Position numbers and translations under genes: made by a program. A stretch of 64,000 nucleotides of DNA from Geodermatophilus ruber (GTDB taxonomy: Bacteria > Actinomycetota > Actinomycetes > Mycobacteriales > Geodermatophilaceae): NCBI RefSeq assembly GCF_900114385.1, contig NZ_FOSW01000008.1, positions 179,674-243,673 on the forward strand, in the 5' to 3' direction. The first letter of the stretch is position 1. Every line of letters begins with the position of its first letter. Shown here piece by piece: positions 8,489-16,882 of this stretch. The notes beneath the pieces were generated by a model. It was given only the letters and a program-made list of their open reading frames with translations. It was not told the origin of the DNA and made no database searches.

Positions 8489-9664
8489 TCACCGGCGAGT
8501 CGGGTCCGGGCAGCTCACCCCGAACGCGGCCGCCCAGAAGTCGCCGAACACCGCGGGGGGCTGCGGGGACGCCCACATCTGGTTGGTCAGCAGGATCGCC
8601 GTGACGCCCGTGACGGGGTCGGTCCACCACGAGCCGCCCAGGCCGCCGTCCCAGCCGTAGGTGCCCGCCGAGCGGCCGTCCGGCGCGGCGGCGATCCGGA
8701 CCCCGATGCCCAGGCCCCACCCACCGCCCTCGTCGTCCACTGCGCCGACCTGATCGGTCGTCATCGCCCGCACGGCCGCCTCGCTGAGCACCCGGGAGCC
8801 GCCCGGCGTGCGGCCCCCGGCGGACAGCATCGCGGCGAAGGCGGCGAGGTTGTCGACGGTGGAGACCAGCCCGTCCCCGGCGTCGGGGAACGCCGGGGGA
8901 TGCGCCCACTGGCCCTCCGCGGGGTCGTAGACCGTCCGGGTGCCGTCATCGGCGGGGGGCGTCCAGTGCGGTCCCAGCCGGTCGCGGGCCGGCCCGGGCA
9001 CGCCGAACCCGGTGCCGGCCATGCCCAGCGGGTCGAGCACCCGCTCGGCCAGCACCTCCGGCAGCGGGCGGCCGGCGGCCCGGGCGACGAGGACGCCCAG
9101 CACGCTGGCGCCGGTGTGGTAGAGCCAGCGCTCGCCGGGCTGGTGGGCCAGCGGGACGGTGGCCAGCCGCCGCAGCCACTCGTCCGGCGGTGGCGCGGCC
9201 TGCGGCTGGGGCGGACCCGCGGGCAGGCCGGCGGCGCCCATCGCGATCAGGGTCGGCGACGGCCAGGGGGCGGTGAAGTCCATCCCGAGGCCGAGCCGGA
9301 ACGTCAGGACGTCGCGCACGGTGATCGCCCGGCGGGCCGGCACCGTCCCCGCCGCTGCATCGGCCGGATCGGCGAGGACCACGCGCCCGCCGAGCTCGGG
9401 GAGGACGGCGTCCACCGGGTCGTCCAGCCGCAGCACACCCTCGTCGACCAGCGACATCACCGCCGCGGCGACGACCGGCTTGGTCACCGACGCGATGCGG
9501 AACACCGTGTCCGGTGTGACCCGGTCCTCGCCGCCGGGGACGTGCACCCCCGCCGCGCCCCGGGCCACCTCGTCACCCCGGCTCACCCACCAGCTCGCGC
9601 CGGGTACCCGGCCCGCAGCCACGTGGCTGCTCACCGCCCTCTCGACGTCCTCCGCCACCCCCAC
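8489..9664 (-). CDS. Serine hydrolase of the beta-lactamase/class C family
   Basis: The 391-residue protein has an S-x-x-K motif (SVTK, about residues 59-62) and a Y-x-T/N-like motif YHTG (about residue 182). A C-terminal GTYGWDGGLGGSWW segment takes the place of the K-T-G box. These are features of class C-like esterases and D-aminopeptidases. No signal peptide is seen, so it is probably cytoplasmic and an esterase or peptidase rather than a resistance enzyme. The GTG at 9664 is preferred because AGGAGG lies just before it; an in-frame ATG at 9694 would put that site inside the gene. Confidence 0.85.
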   Translation of the reverse strand: MGVAEDVERAVSSHVAAGRVPGASWWVSRGDEVARGAAGVHVPGGEDRVTPDTVFRIASVTKPVVAAAVMSLVDEGVLRLDDPVDAVLPELGGRVVLADPADAAAGTVPARRAITVRDVLTFRLGLGMDFTAPWPSPTLIAMGAAGLPAGPPQPQAAPPPDEWLRRLATVPLAHQPGERWLYHTGASVLGVLVARAAGRPLPEVLAERVLDPLGMAGTGFGVPGPARDRLGPHWTPPADDGTRTVYDPAEGQWAHPPAFPDAGDGLVSTVDNLAAFAAMLSAGGRTPGGSRVLSEAAVRAMTTDQVGAVDDEGGGWGLGIGVRIAAAPDGRSAGTYGWDGGLGGSWWTDPVTGVTAILLTNQMWASPQPPAVFGDFWAAAFGVSCPDPTRR

Positions 9665-9718
9665 GCCGCCTCCTCGGTCTGCCTCCGTGCACATTCCGAC
9701 CGGCCGACCGCGCCGGAC

Positions 9719-10267
9719 TCATCGGCCGCCGGCCGCCCGACGGATCGCGGCGACGTACCGCGCCGAGGCCAGCCGCTGCACGACCCGGCTGACCGGCCCA
9801 CCGAGACGGGCCAGCGGCGAGGCCAGCCGGTAGAAGACCCGGAGGGTGAAGACGACCTCCCCGGTGGGGGTCAGCCGGACGAGGAACGCCTCCTCGCCGC
9901 TCTCCGGGTGCCCGGGCAGCGTGCCGTAGGCGAACCCTCGCTCGTCCCCGGTGGTCTGCGCCCACACCACCCGGCACGGGATGTCGTAGCCCAGGCGTGG
10001 CAGCCCGGCGGTGAGGACGACGACCGTGCCCGGCTCGCTCGCCGGCCCGTCGGCCCGCACCCGCATCCCGACGCTGCGCTGGGCGCGCCAGTCGAGGACC
10101 GCGGCCGTGGCCCGCTCGAACGCCTTCTGCCCGGTGCCGACGACCACGGACCGCTTCCCGTGCGTGTAGCCGGCCGGGAGCTCGGCGTCCCGGGTGGCGC
10201 CCACTTCGGCGTAGGTCAACGGTGCGGCGGCGAGGTCGCCGGGGGAGGTCGCGCGGAGAAGGCCCAC
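9719..10267 (-). CDS. DUF1990 family protein
   Basis: The 182-residue protein has the N-terminal signature of DUF1990 (PLTYAEVGATRDAELPAGYTH) and later LGYDIPCRVVWAQTTGDERGFAYGTLPGHPESGEE. The fold is thought to be related to lipid- or ligand-binding proteins, but the function is unknown. It follows the serine hydrolase on the same strand with the stop-to-start order reversed (it is upstream of the hydrolase) and is divergent from the HipA-like gene across 44 bases. Confidence 0.8.
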   Translation of the reverse strand: MGLLRATSPGDLAAAPLTYAEVGATRDAELPAGYTHGKRSVVVGTGQKAFERATAAVLDWRAQRSVGMRVRADGPASEPGTVVVLTAGLPRLGYDIPCRVVWAQTTGDERGFAYGTLPGHPESGEEAFLVRLTPTGEVVFTLRVFYRLASPLARLGGPVSRVVQRLASARYVAAIRRAAGGR

Positions 10268-10311
10268 CGCTGCAGTGTCGCCGGTGGGGGCGGCGATAGG
10301 GTCCGCGCACT

Positions 10312-11166
10312 GTGCTGCCCGCCGTCACCGCCACCCGCTACGTCACCCCGCTGCGCGAGGGTGGCTCGCTGCCGGGGCTCATGGAGGCCGACGACCTGGG
10401 GACCTACGTGGTCAAGTGGCGGGCCGCCGGCCAGGGTGTGAAGGTCCTCGTCGCCGAGGTGGTCTGCGGCGAGCTGGCCCGGGCGCTGTCGCTGCCGGTG
10501 CCCGCGCTGGTCACCGTCGACGTGGCCCCGGAGCTCGCGGTGGGGGAGCCGGACTTCGAGGTGCAGGAGCTGCTGCAGCGCTCCGCCGGGACGAACCTCG
10601 GCCTGGACTACCTGCCCGGCGCGCTGGACTTCGAGGCCGGTGTCGCCGAGGTCGGCCCCGAGCTCGCCGGGCGGGTGCTGTGGTTCGACGCGCTGGTCGG
10701 CAACGTCGATCGCTCGTGGCGCAACCCCAACATGCTGTTCTGGCACGGGAGGCTGCAGCTGATCGACCACGGCGCGGCGCTCACCTTCCACCACCACTGG
10801 CCGGGGGCGGAGGCCGCGGTGGCCCGGCCCTACGACGCCTCGCAGCACGCGCTCGTGGAGTGCCAGCCCGACGTGGTCGGCGCGGACGCAGCGCTCGCGC
10901 CCCGGGTCACCCGGCCGATGCTGGAGGCGGTGCTGGCGCAGGTGCCCGACGACTGGCTGGAGGGCCCGTCGCCGGACGACGCCCCGGACGACGTCCGCGT
11001 CCGCTACGTCGACCAGCTGCTGGACCGGGTGGCCCTCCGCGACGCGTGGCTGCCGCAGCTGGTCGCCACCGCGGCCGCGGGCGGGGCGCGCCGCCGGTCG
11101 CCGCGCGGGGAGAACCGGCCGCCCTGGCTCGGCCCGCCGCCGCCGGAGGGGGTGACCCAGCGATGA
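10312..11166 (+). CDS. HipA-like kinase family protein
   Basis: The 284-residue protein carries the kinase core seen in small HipA-like proteins: YVVKWRAAGQG (ATP-binding lysine) near residue 34, then WFDALVGNVDRSWRNPNMLFW near residues 125-145 (catalytic-loop-like Asp and Asn). LQLIDHGAALTF follows near residue 150 (metal-binding D-x-G). Unlike the HipA toxin it lacks the N-terminal subdomain and a HipB antitoxin neighbour. Its stop overlaps the next gene's ATG by four bases, pairing it with a DUF3037 protein. Substrate unknown. Confidence 0.8.
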   Translation: MLPAVTATRYVTPLREGGSLPGLMEADDLGTYVVKWRAAGQGVKVLVAEVVCGELARALSLPVPALVTVDVAPELAVGEPDFEVQELLQRSAGTNLGLDYLPGALDFEAGVAEVGPELAGRVLWFDALVGNVDRSWRNPNMLFWHGRLQLIDHGAALTFHHHWPGAEAAVARPYDASQHALVECQPDVVGADAALAPRVTRPMLEAVLAQVPDDWLEGPSPDDAPDDVRVRYVDQLLDRVALRDAWLPQLVATAAAGGARRRSPRGENRPPWLGPPPPEGVTQR

Positions 11167-11555
11167 GCCGGGACACCTTCGAGTACGCCGTCCTGCGGGT
11201 CGTGCCCCGGGTGGAGCGGGGAGAGTCGCTCAACGCCGGCGTCCTGGTCTACTGCCGCCAGCGGGACTACCTGGGTTCCCGCGTCGACCTCGACGTCGAC
11301 CGGCTGCGCGCGCTGGACCCGACCGCCGACGCCGAGGCCATCGGCCGCGCCCTGCAGGCCGTGGTCGACATCTGCGCCGCGGCGCCGGAGGCGGGCGCGG
11401 CCGGCCGGGAGGCGCTGGGTGCCCGGTTCCGCTGGCTCACCGCACCGCGCAGCACCGTGGTGCAGGCGGGGCCGGTGCACACCGGCCTGACCGGGGACCC
11501 CGACGCCGAGGCCGACCGGCTGCTGGGCCTCCTGGTCCTCCCGGTCCAGCACTGA
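11163..11555 (+). CDS. DUF3037 family protein
   Basis: The 130-residue protein matches DUF3037 by its opening FEYAVLRVVPRVERGESLNAGVLVYCR. It is translationally coupled (ATGA overlap) to the HipA-like kinase. Such HipA-like/DUF3037 pairs are recurrent in bacteria as I recall, which suggests that the two work together, perhaps as kinase and partner or substrate. No enzymatic motif was recognised and there is no membrane segment. Confidence 0.8.
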   Translation: MSRDTFEYAVLRVVPRVERGESLNAGVLVYCRQRDYLGSRVDLDVDRLRALDPTADAEAIGRALQAVVDICAAAPEAGAAGREALGARFRWLTAPRSTVVQAGPVHTGLTGDPDAEADRLLGLLVLPVQH

Positions 11556-11596
11556 TCCGCCCCGGTCCTGTCAGCGGGCGGGGGTAGGCCCGACCC

Positions 11597-11803
11597 GTGG
11601 AGATCGCCGCCGTGGCCGTCAGCGCCACCGACCTGCCCCGAGCCATCGCCTTCCAGGAGCTGCTCGGCTCCGTTCCCGCCGGTGGAGCCCGGGTCGGTGC
11701 CCCCGCGGGGCCGCCTGCCGCGTGCGGAGGGCACCCGACGCGTGGCCCGGGGTTCACCGCACGGGCAGGTGCAGGCCACGCGCGCGTCAACCGGGCTTCC
11801 TAG
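11597..11803 (+). pseudogene. Truncated VOC (glyoxalase-like) gene, 5' fragment
   Basis: The first 24 or so residues, VEIAAVAVSATDLPRAIAF then QELLG, are the opening strand and helix of a vicinal-oxygen-chelate domain. After that the similarity stops abruptly at about base 11670. The remaining frame (GSVPAGGARVGAPAG and on) is Gly/Ala/Arg-rich filler. A functional VOC protein needs roughly 110 residues or more per domain, so this is a remnant. The break lies shortly before the promoter region of the PhoX-type gene. Confidence 0.55.
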
Positions 11804-11842
11804 CGTCCGCAGCGGTCCATCGCCCGACGTCCTGGAGGCTCC

Positions 11843-13780
11843 GTGTCCCTCACCCTCGAACCCGCCGCCGATCCCGACGACGACGCCAGCAACCCCTCGA
11901 CCGCGCGGCCGTTCTCGGAGATCGCCGGAGCGCGGCTGTCCCGCCGCTCCGTGCTGGCCGGTGGCGTGCTGGCCGCGGCCGGGTTCCTCACCACCAGCCT
12001 GGTCGGCCCGCCGGCCGCGGTGGCCGCGCCCCCCGGGGGCCAGGACCGCGGCGGGCGCGGGCTGCTCGGGTTCGAGCCGGTGCCGCCGGGCACCGCCGAC
12101 GAGGTGATCGTGCCGCGCGGGTACACCGCGCGGCCGTTCATCCCGTGGGGCACTCCGATCCTCGGCTCGTTCCCCGCGTTCGCGCCGGGGACCGCGGAGG
12201 AGGGCGGGCCGGCCGGCAACACCGCCGCCGAGCAGGCCGAGCAGATCGGCATGCACCACGACGGGATGACCTACTTCCCGCTGCACAGCGGCCGCCGCGG
12301 CAACGAGCACGGCCTGCTGGTCCTCAACCACGAGTACACCGACGAGTACTACCTGCACCGCGCGCAGTTCGTGGACGGCTACAAGCCGACGTCGGCCGAG
12401 GGGGTGCGCAAGTCGCAGAACGCGCACGGGGTCAGCGTCGTCGAGATCGAGCGCGCCCGGTCGGGGGAGTGGCAGGTCAAGCGCTCCCCGCGGAACCGGC
12501 GGATCACCGCCACCACCCCGATGTCGTTCTCCGGCCCGGCGGCCGGCCACCGGTTGCTGAGGACGGCGGCCGACCCCGCGGGCAGCACCCCGCTGGGCAC
12601 GATCAACAACTGCGGCAACGGCGAGACCCCGTGGGGCACGTACCTGACCTGCGAGGAGAACTTCAACGGCTACTTCCGGGTGGATCCCGGCCACGGCGGT
12701 GAGGACGCCGCGCTGCAGACCCGCTACGGCGTGGGCGGGGACCGCAACGGCTGGGCGGCGCACGACCCGCGCTTCGTGGTCCGGGCCGGTGACGCCAACG
12801 AGCCCAACCGCTTCGGCTGGGTGGTCGAGATCGACCCGCTCAACCCGCGCTCGGCCCCGGTCAAGCGCACCGCGCTCGGCCGGCTCAAGCACGAGGACGC
12901 CACGGTCCACGTCAGCCGCGGCGGCCGGGTCGTCGTCTACATGGGCGATGACCAGGTCAACGAGTACGTCTACAAGTTCGTGAGCGCCGCGAACTGGCGC
13001 TCGATGCGCGCCCGTGGCACGAGCCCCCTCGACGAGGGCACCCTCTACGTGGCCCGGTTCACCGACGACGGCCGCGGCGAGTGGGTGCCGCTGGTGCACG
13101 GGCAGCATGGGCTGACCCCGGAGAACGGCTTCGCCGACCAGGGCGACGTGCTGGTCAAGACCCGCCAGGCGGCCGACCGGGTGGGGGCCACGCCGATGGA
13201 CCGGCCCGAGTGGACCGCCGTCGACCCGCGCAGCGGCACCGTCTACGTCACGCTGACCAACAACACCGGGCGGACCATCGCGAACGCGGCCAACCCCCGG
13301 ACCCGCAACCAGTGGGGGCACATCGTCCGCTGGGACGAGGACCACGGGGACCACACCGCGACCGGGTTCAGCTGGGACGTCTTCCTGCTCGCCGGCCCCG
13401 GCGACGGGGCCGACGGCTCGACGATCGCCGCGGAGGACGCGTTCGGCTCACCCGACGGTCTGTGGCTGGACCCCGACAGCCGTGCCTGGATCCAGACCGA
13501 CGGCACGCAGCCCGGCGGCGCCAACAACCAGATGCTGGCCGCCGACCCGTACCGGACCGACCGGAACGGGGTCCCCGAGGTGCGCCGCTTCCTCACCGGT
13601 GCCCGGCAGTGCGAGGTCACCGGGATCGCGATGACGCCCGACCAGCGGACCCTGTTCGTCAACCTGCAGCACCCCGGTGAGGACGGCGACAGCAGCTGGC
13701 CGGGGCTGGACGGCGTCACCACGCCGCGCTCGGCCACCGTCGTCGTCGCCCGGGACGACGGCGGCGTGATCGGCAGCTGA
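11843..13780 (+). CDS. PhoX-type alkaline phosphatase family protein (DUF839), Tat-exported
   Basis: The 645-residue protein starts at a GTG and has a Tat signal RLSRRSVLAGGVLAAAGFL (Arg pair at 34-35). The mature part matches the PhoX/DUF839 beta-propeller family: GLLVLNHEYTDE, NNCGNGETPWGTYLTCEENFNGYF near residues 254-277, and RLKHEDATVHVSRGGRVVVYMGDD. PhoX enzymes are calcium- and iron-dependent phosphatases outside the membrane. That motif set is visible here, but activity is inferred. It is monocistronic, ending in a strong hairpin, and converges on the pterin dehydratase gene. Confidence 0.85.
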   Translation: MSLTLEPAADPDDDASNPSTARPFSEIAGARLSRRSVLAGGVLAAAGFLTTSLVGPPAAVAAPPGGQDRGGRGLLGFEPVPPGTADEVIVPRGYTARPFIPWGTPILGSFPAFAPGTAEEGGPAGNTAAEQAEQIGMHHDGMTYFPLHSGRRGNEHGLLVLNHEYTDEYYLHRAQFVDGYKPTSAEGVRKSQNAHGVSVVEIERARSGEWQVKRSPRNRRITATTPMSFSGPAAGHRLLRTAADPAGSTPLGTINNCGNGETPWGTYLTCEENFNGYFRVDPGHGGEDAALQTRYGVGGDRNGWAAHDPRFVVRAGDANEPNRFGWVVEIDPLNPRSAPVKRTALGRLKHEDATVHVSRGGRVVVYMGDDQVNEYVYKFVSAANWRSMRARGTSPLDEGTLYVARFTDDGRGEWVPLVHGQHGLTPENGFADQGDVLVKTRQAADRVGATPMDRPEWTAVDPRSGTVYVTLTNNTGRTIANAANPRTRNQWGHIVRWDEDHGDHTATGFSWDVFLLAGPGDGADGSTIAAEDAFGSPDGLWLDPDSRAWIQTDGTQPGGANNQMLAADPYRTDRNGVPEVRRFLTGARQCEVTGIAMTPDQRTLFVNLQHPGEDGDSSWPGLDGVTTPRSATVVVARDDGGVIGS

Positions 13781-13784
13781 GCGA

Positions 13785-13832
13785 CCCCGTCGGTTCCGGA
13801 CCTTCCGCGCCGAGAGTCCGGAACCGACGGGG
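13785..13832. terminator. Perfect 17-bp hairpin between convergent genes
   Basis: CCCCGTCGGTTCCGGAC at 13785-13801 is followed by a 14-base loop and its exact reverse complement at 13816-13832. It begins four bases after the PhoX-type stop and lies upstream of the end of the convergent pterin dehydratase gene. It can therefore act in both directions. There is no flanking T-run. Confidence 0.75.
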
Positions 13833-13854
13833 ACTCTCCGCGCGGAGGGTCCGC

Positions 13855-14148
13855 TCAGCCGGGGAAGAGGGCGTCGATGCGCCGGGCGAGCTCGAGGTCG
13901 AACTCGGTGACCCCGCCCGAGGCGTGGGTGACCAACGTCAGGTGCAGGCGACGCCAGCGCAGGTCCACGTCCGGGTGGTGGTCCATCTCCTCGGCGACGA
14001 ACCCGATGCGCACGATCGCGGCGACGGCGTCCGGGAAGCCCGGCAGCTCCACGGTGCGGTGGAGGCCCTCGCCGTCCCCCGACCACAGCGGGAGCCCGGA
14101 CAGGGCGGCAGCGAGCTCGTCAGGGGACAGGCGCGGCGGTGGGGGCAC
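13855..14148 (-). CDS. phhB: Pterin-4a-carbinolamine dehydratase
   Basis: The 97-residue protein has the family core EMDHHPDVDLRWRRLHLTLVTHASGGVTEFD, where the paired histidines and the HxxG-like turn form the active site. It dehydrates 4a-hydroxytetrahydrobiopterin, recycling a pterin cofactor. In bacteria that lack aromatic amino-acid hydroxylase the role is less clear, and no hydroxylase is seen here. Full length for the family (about 95-105 residues). It stands downstream of cysH but is separated from it by a hairpin. Confidence 0.9.
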   Translation of the reverse strand: MPPPPRLSPDELAAALSGLPLWSGDGEGLHRTVELPGFPDAVAAIVRIGFVAEEMDHHPDVDLRWRRLHLTLVTHASGGVTEFDLELARRIDALFPG

Positions 14149-14165
14149 GGCCCCATCCTGCCGCT

Positions 14166-14225
14166 AGGGCTTCGTTCCAGGGGCCCGCGGCGTGCGAAGC
14201 GCGGCGTGGGGTGGAACGAAGCCCT
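14166..14225 (-). terminator. Stem-loop at the end of the sir-cysH operon
   Basis: AGGGCTTCGTTCCA at 14166-14179 pairs perfectly with TGGAACGAAGCCCT at 14212-14225, with a 32-base loop. It starts directly after the cysH stop and should end that transcript before the pterin dehydratase gene. Confidence 0.7.
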
Positions 14226-14228
14226 TCA

Positions 14229-14939
14229 TCAGGTGTGCAGGCCGCACTCGGTCTTGCCGCGACCGGCCCACCGGCCGGCACGCGGGTCCTCGCCCGGGGC
14301 CACCGGCCGCGTGCAGGGGGCGCACCCGATCGAGGCGTACCCGATCTCGTGCAGCGGGTTGACCGGCACCTGGTGCTCGGTGATGTAGGAGTCGACGTCG
14401 TCCTGGGTCCAGGCCGCCAGCGGGTTGACCTTCACCATGCCGCGCTTGGCGTCCCAGTCGACCAGCCTGGTGCCGGCGCGGCTCGGCGACTCGTCGCGGC
14501 GCACCCCCGAGCCCCAGGCCGTGTAGCCCTCCAGCGCCCGGGCCAGCGGCTGCACCTTGCGCAGCGAGCAGCACAGGTCGGGGTTGCGGTCGTGCAGCTT
14601 CTCGCCGTGCTCGGCGTCCTGCTCGGCGACCGTCCGGGAGGGGCGCACGTTGACCAGCGTGATCGGCAGGACCGCGCTGATCCAGTCCCGGGTGCCGATG
14701 GTCTCGGCGAAGTGGTAGCCGGTGTCGAGGAAGACCACGTGGACGCCGGGCGCCGCGCGGCCGGCCAGGTGGGCCAGCAGCCCGTCGGCCATGGACGACG
14801 TGACCGCGAAGTCCTCGCCGAAGGTCTCCCCGGCCCAGCGCAGCACGGCGAGGGCCTGCTCGACCGGGTCGGCGATGCCCTCGAAGCGGGCGTCGGCCTC
14901 GGCGGCCAGCTCGGGGCTCGGGCGGATCGCGGTCGTCAT
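14229..14939 (-). CDS. cysH: Adenylylsulfate (APS) / phosphoadenylylsulfate reductase
   Basis: The 236-residue enzyme reduces activated sulfate to sulfite. Cysteines at 123, 124, 206 and 209 (CCSLRKV and CAPC) form the set that binds a [4Fe-4S] cluster in APS-type reductases, and the catalytic cysteine is in the C-terminal ECGLHT (C232). This pattern favours APS rather than PAPS as substrate by family knowledge. The ATG at 14939 overlaps the stop of the zinc-ribbon gene by four bases. It is the last gene of the leader-sir-zinc ribbon-cysH operon. Confidence 0.93.
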   Translation of the reverse strand: MTTAIRPSPELAAEADARFEGIADPVEQALAVLRWAGETFGEDFAVTSSMADGLLAHLAGRAAPGVHVVFLDTGYHFAETIGTRDWISAVLPITLVNVRPSRTVAEQDAEHGEKLHDRNPDLCCSLRKVQPLARALEGYTAWGSGVRRDESPSRAGTRLVDWDAKRGMVKVNPLAAWTQDDVDSYITEHQVPVNPLHEIGYASIGCAPCTRPVAPGEDPRAGRWAGRGKTECGLHT

Positions 14940-15112
14940 GGGTGCTGCACTCCTGTCCCGGTCAGCCGAACGGTGAAGGTCCGCAGGCAGGCGGCGCAGT
15001 GCCACTCGCCCTTGTCCCCGTGCGGGGTCAGCTCCTCGTCCCCGCAGTACGGGCAGTGGAACACCGGCAGTGACCGGGCCCTTCCCGTGCCCGCCCCGGG
15101 TTCGTCGGTCAC
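14936..15112 (-). CDS. Small zinc-ribbon protein between sir and cysH
   Basis: This 58-residue protein contains two Cys pairs, FHCPYCGDEE and WHCAACLRTF, at about residues 20-23 and 39-42, the layout of a zinc ribbon or rubredoxin-like knuckle. Its GTG start overlaps the sulfite reductase stop by four bases and its stop overlaps the cysH start by four bases. The three genes are therefore tightly coupled. Similar small genes at this position are known in actinobacteria as I recall. A role as an electron carrier or a regulator of sulfate reduction is a guess. Confidence 0.75.
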   Translation of the reverse strand: MTDEPGAGTGRARSLPVFHCPYCGDEELTPHGDKGEWHCAACLRTFTVRLTGTGVQHP

Positions 15113-16782
15113 AGCAGCCAGGCCTCCTCGGCCCGCGACACGTAGTGGGCGAAGGACTCGCCCTCGGTCCGGCGCTCCTGGAAGCCACGCAGCACGCGCT
15201 CGCAGTAGTCGGCGGTCTCGGCCTTGGTCACCTTGTGCCCGCGGAACTTGCGGCCGAAGGTGGCCTCGACGCCGAGGTGCCCCCCCAGGTGGACCTGGAA
15301 GCCCTCGACCATCTCGCCGGTGTCGTCGCGCACCATCGAGCCCTTGAACCCGATGTCGGCGGTCTGGAACCGCGCGCAGCTGTTCGGGCAGCCGTTGACG
15401 TTGATGCCGATCGGCACGTCGAAGTCCGGCAGCCGCTTCTCGAGCTCCGCGTAGAGGTCCTGCGCGTGCTGCTTGGTCTCGACGATCGCGAGCTTGCAGA
15501 ACTCCAGCCCGGTGCATGCCATGGTGCCGCGGCGGAAGGCACTCGGGCGCACCTGCAGGTCGTGTTCGGCCAGCGCCGCGACCAGGGCCTCGACCTTCTC
15601 GTCCGGGACGTCGAGGATCACGAGCTTCTGCTGCGTCGTCGTCCGGATACGCCCGGCGCCGTACTCGTCGGCCAGGTCGGCGATGCGGGTGAGCAGGCTG
15701 CCGCTGATCCGGCCGGTACGCAGCGCGAAGCCGACCGCGTTGTTGCCGTCCTTCTGCCGGGCCACGCCGACGTGGTCGCGCTGGTCGTGCTTGGCGGGCG
15801 CAGGGGGCGGGCCGTCGGGCAGCACCTCGTGCAGGTACTCGTCCTGCAGCACCTGGCGGAACTTCTCCGGGCCCCAGTCGGCCATCAGGAACTTGATGCG
15901 GGCGCGGTTGCGCTGCCGGCGGTAGCCGTAGTCCCGGAAGATCGCGGTGCACGCGGCCCAGACGTCGGTCACCTGGTCGGGCCGGACGAACACGCCGATC
16001 CGCTGGCCGAACATCGGGTTGGTCGACAGGCCGCCGCCGACCCACAGGTCGTAGCCGGCCTCGCCCGCGTCGTTCAGCACGCCGACGAAGGCGACGTCGT
16101 CGATCTCGGGCTCGGTGCAGTGGTCGGCGCACCCGGACATCGACGTCTTCCACTTGCGCGGCAGGTTGCTGAACTCCGGGTTGCCCACGTACTTGGCGAC
16201 GGTCTCCGCGAGGACGTCGCTCGCGTCGATCACCTCGTCCTCGAGGATCCCGGCCAGCGGGCAGCCGAGCATCACGCGCGGCACGTCGCCGCAGGCCTCC
16301 GTGGTCGACAGGCCCACCGACTCCAGCCGCCGCCAGATCTCGGGCACGTCCTCGATGCGGATCCAGTGGTACTGCACGTTCTGCCGGTCGGTGACGTCGG
16401 CGACGTCCCGGCCGAACTCGGTGCTGATGCCGCCGATGATCCGCAGCGCCTCGCTCGTCAGCTGCCCACCGTCGATGCGCACCCGCATCATGAAGTAGGA
16501 GTCCTCGAGCTCCTCGGGCTCCAGCACGGCGGTCTTGCCGCCGGGGATGCCCTGGGCCCGCTGGGTGTAGAGACCCATCCAGCGCATCCGGCCGCGCAGG
16601 TCGCCCGGGTCGATGCCGTCGAAGCCGGTCTTCGAGTAGATGTCGAGGATGCGCTGACGGACCTCGAGCCCGTCGGAGTCCTTCTTCATCCGCTCGTTCG
16701 GGTTCAGCGGCTCGCGGTAACCCAGAGCCCACTGGCCCTGGCCGCGCTGCGGCCGGTTGCTCGTGCGGGAGGGGGCAGTCAC
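15109..16782 (-). CDS. sir: Ferredoxin-dependent sulfite reductase (NirA/Sir family)
   Basis: The 557-residue enzyme makes sulfide from sulfite with a siroheme and a [4Fe-4S] cluster. Cluster cysteines are in TMACTGLEFCKLA (C423, C429) and NGCPNSCARF (C465, C469). Tyr72 in GLYTQR and Cys164 in EACGDVPR correspond, by a constant offset, to the covalently linked Tyr69-Cys161 pair of M. tuberculosis NirA. This supports sulfite over nitrite as substrate. GTG start at 16782 with AAGGA upstream. An upstream leader peptide suggests control by cysteine supply. Confidence 0.93.
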   Translation of the reverse strand: MTAPSRTSNRPQRGQGQWALGYREPLNPNERMKKDSDGLEVRQRILDIYSKTGFDGIDPGDLRGRMRWMGLYTQRAQGIPGGKTAVLEPEELEDSYFMMRVRIDGGQLTSEALRIIGGISTEFGRDVADVTDRQNVQYHWIRIEDVPEIWRRLESVGLSTTEACGDVPRVMLGCPLAGILEDEVIDASDVLAETVAKYVGNPEFSNLPRKWKTSMSGCADHCTEPEIDDVAFVGVLNDAGEAGYDLWVGGGLSTNPMFGQRIGVFVRPDQVTDVWAACTAIFRDYGYRRQRNRARIKFLMADWGPEKFRQVLQDEYLHEVLPDGPPPAPAKHDQRDHVGVARQKDGNNAVGFALRTGRISGSLLTRIADLADEYGAGRIRTTTQQKLVILDVPDEKVEALVAALAEHDLQVRPSAFRRGTMACTGLEFCKLAIVETKQHAQDLYAELEKRLPDFDVPIGINVNGCPNSCARFQTADIGFKGSMVRDDTGEMVEGFQVHLGGHLGVEATFGRKFRGHKVTKAETADYCERVLRGFQERRTEGESFAHYVSRAEEAWLL

Positions 16783-16849
16783 GAGGGCACTTCCTTCTGC
16801 GCCGTCCGCCCGGGCGCCGGGCAGGGAGGGGGCGCTGCCAGATCGGGGG

Positions 16850-16867
16850 GCGCAGCGGGCGCTGCGC
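16850..16867 (-). promoter_or_regulatory. Hairpin between leader peptide and sir, possible attenuator
   Basis: GCGCAGCG (16850-16857) and CGCTGCGC (16860-16867) form a perfect 8-bp stem with a two-base spacer. It lies just after the leader-peptide stop and before the sir start, where ribosome stalling could influence its folding. The mechanism is inferred from position only. Confidence 0.35.
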
Positions 16868-16882
16868 GGGGACCGGGGGGTG

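Noticed and set aside
8489..9664. Antibiotic-resistance beta-lactamase
   Set aside because: There is no signal peptide, the K-T-G box is replaced and the closest look is to class C-like esterases, so resistance is not supported.
15109..16782. Annotation as nitrite reductase
   Set aside because: The gene is in an operon with cysH and carries the Tyr72-Cys164 pair and context of sulfite reductases; no nitrate genes are nearby.
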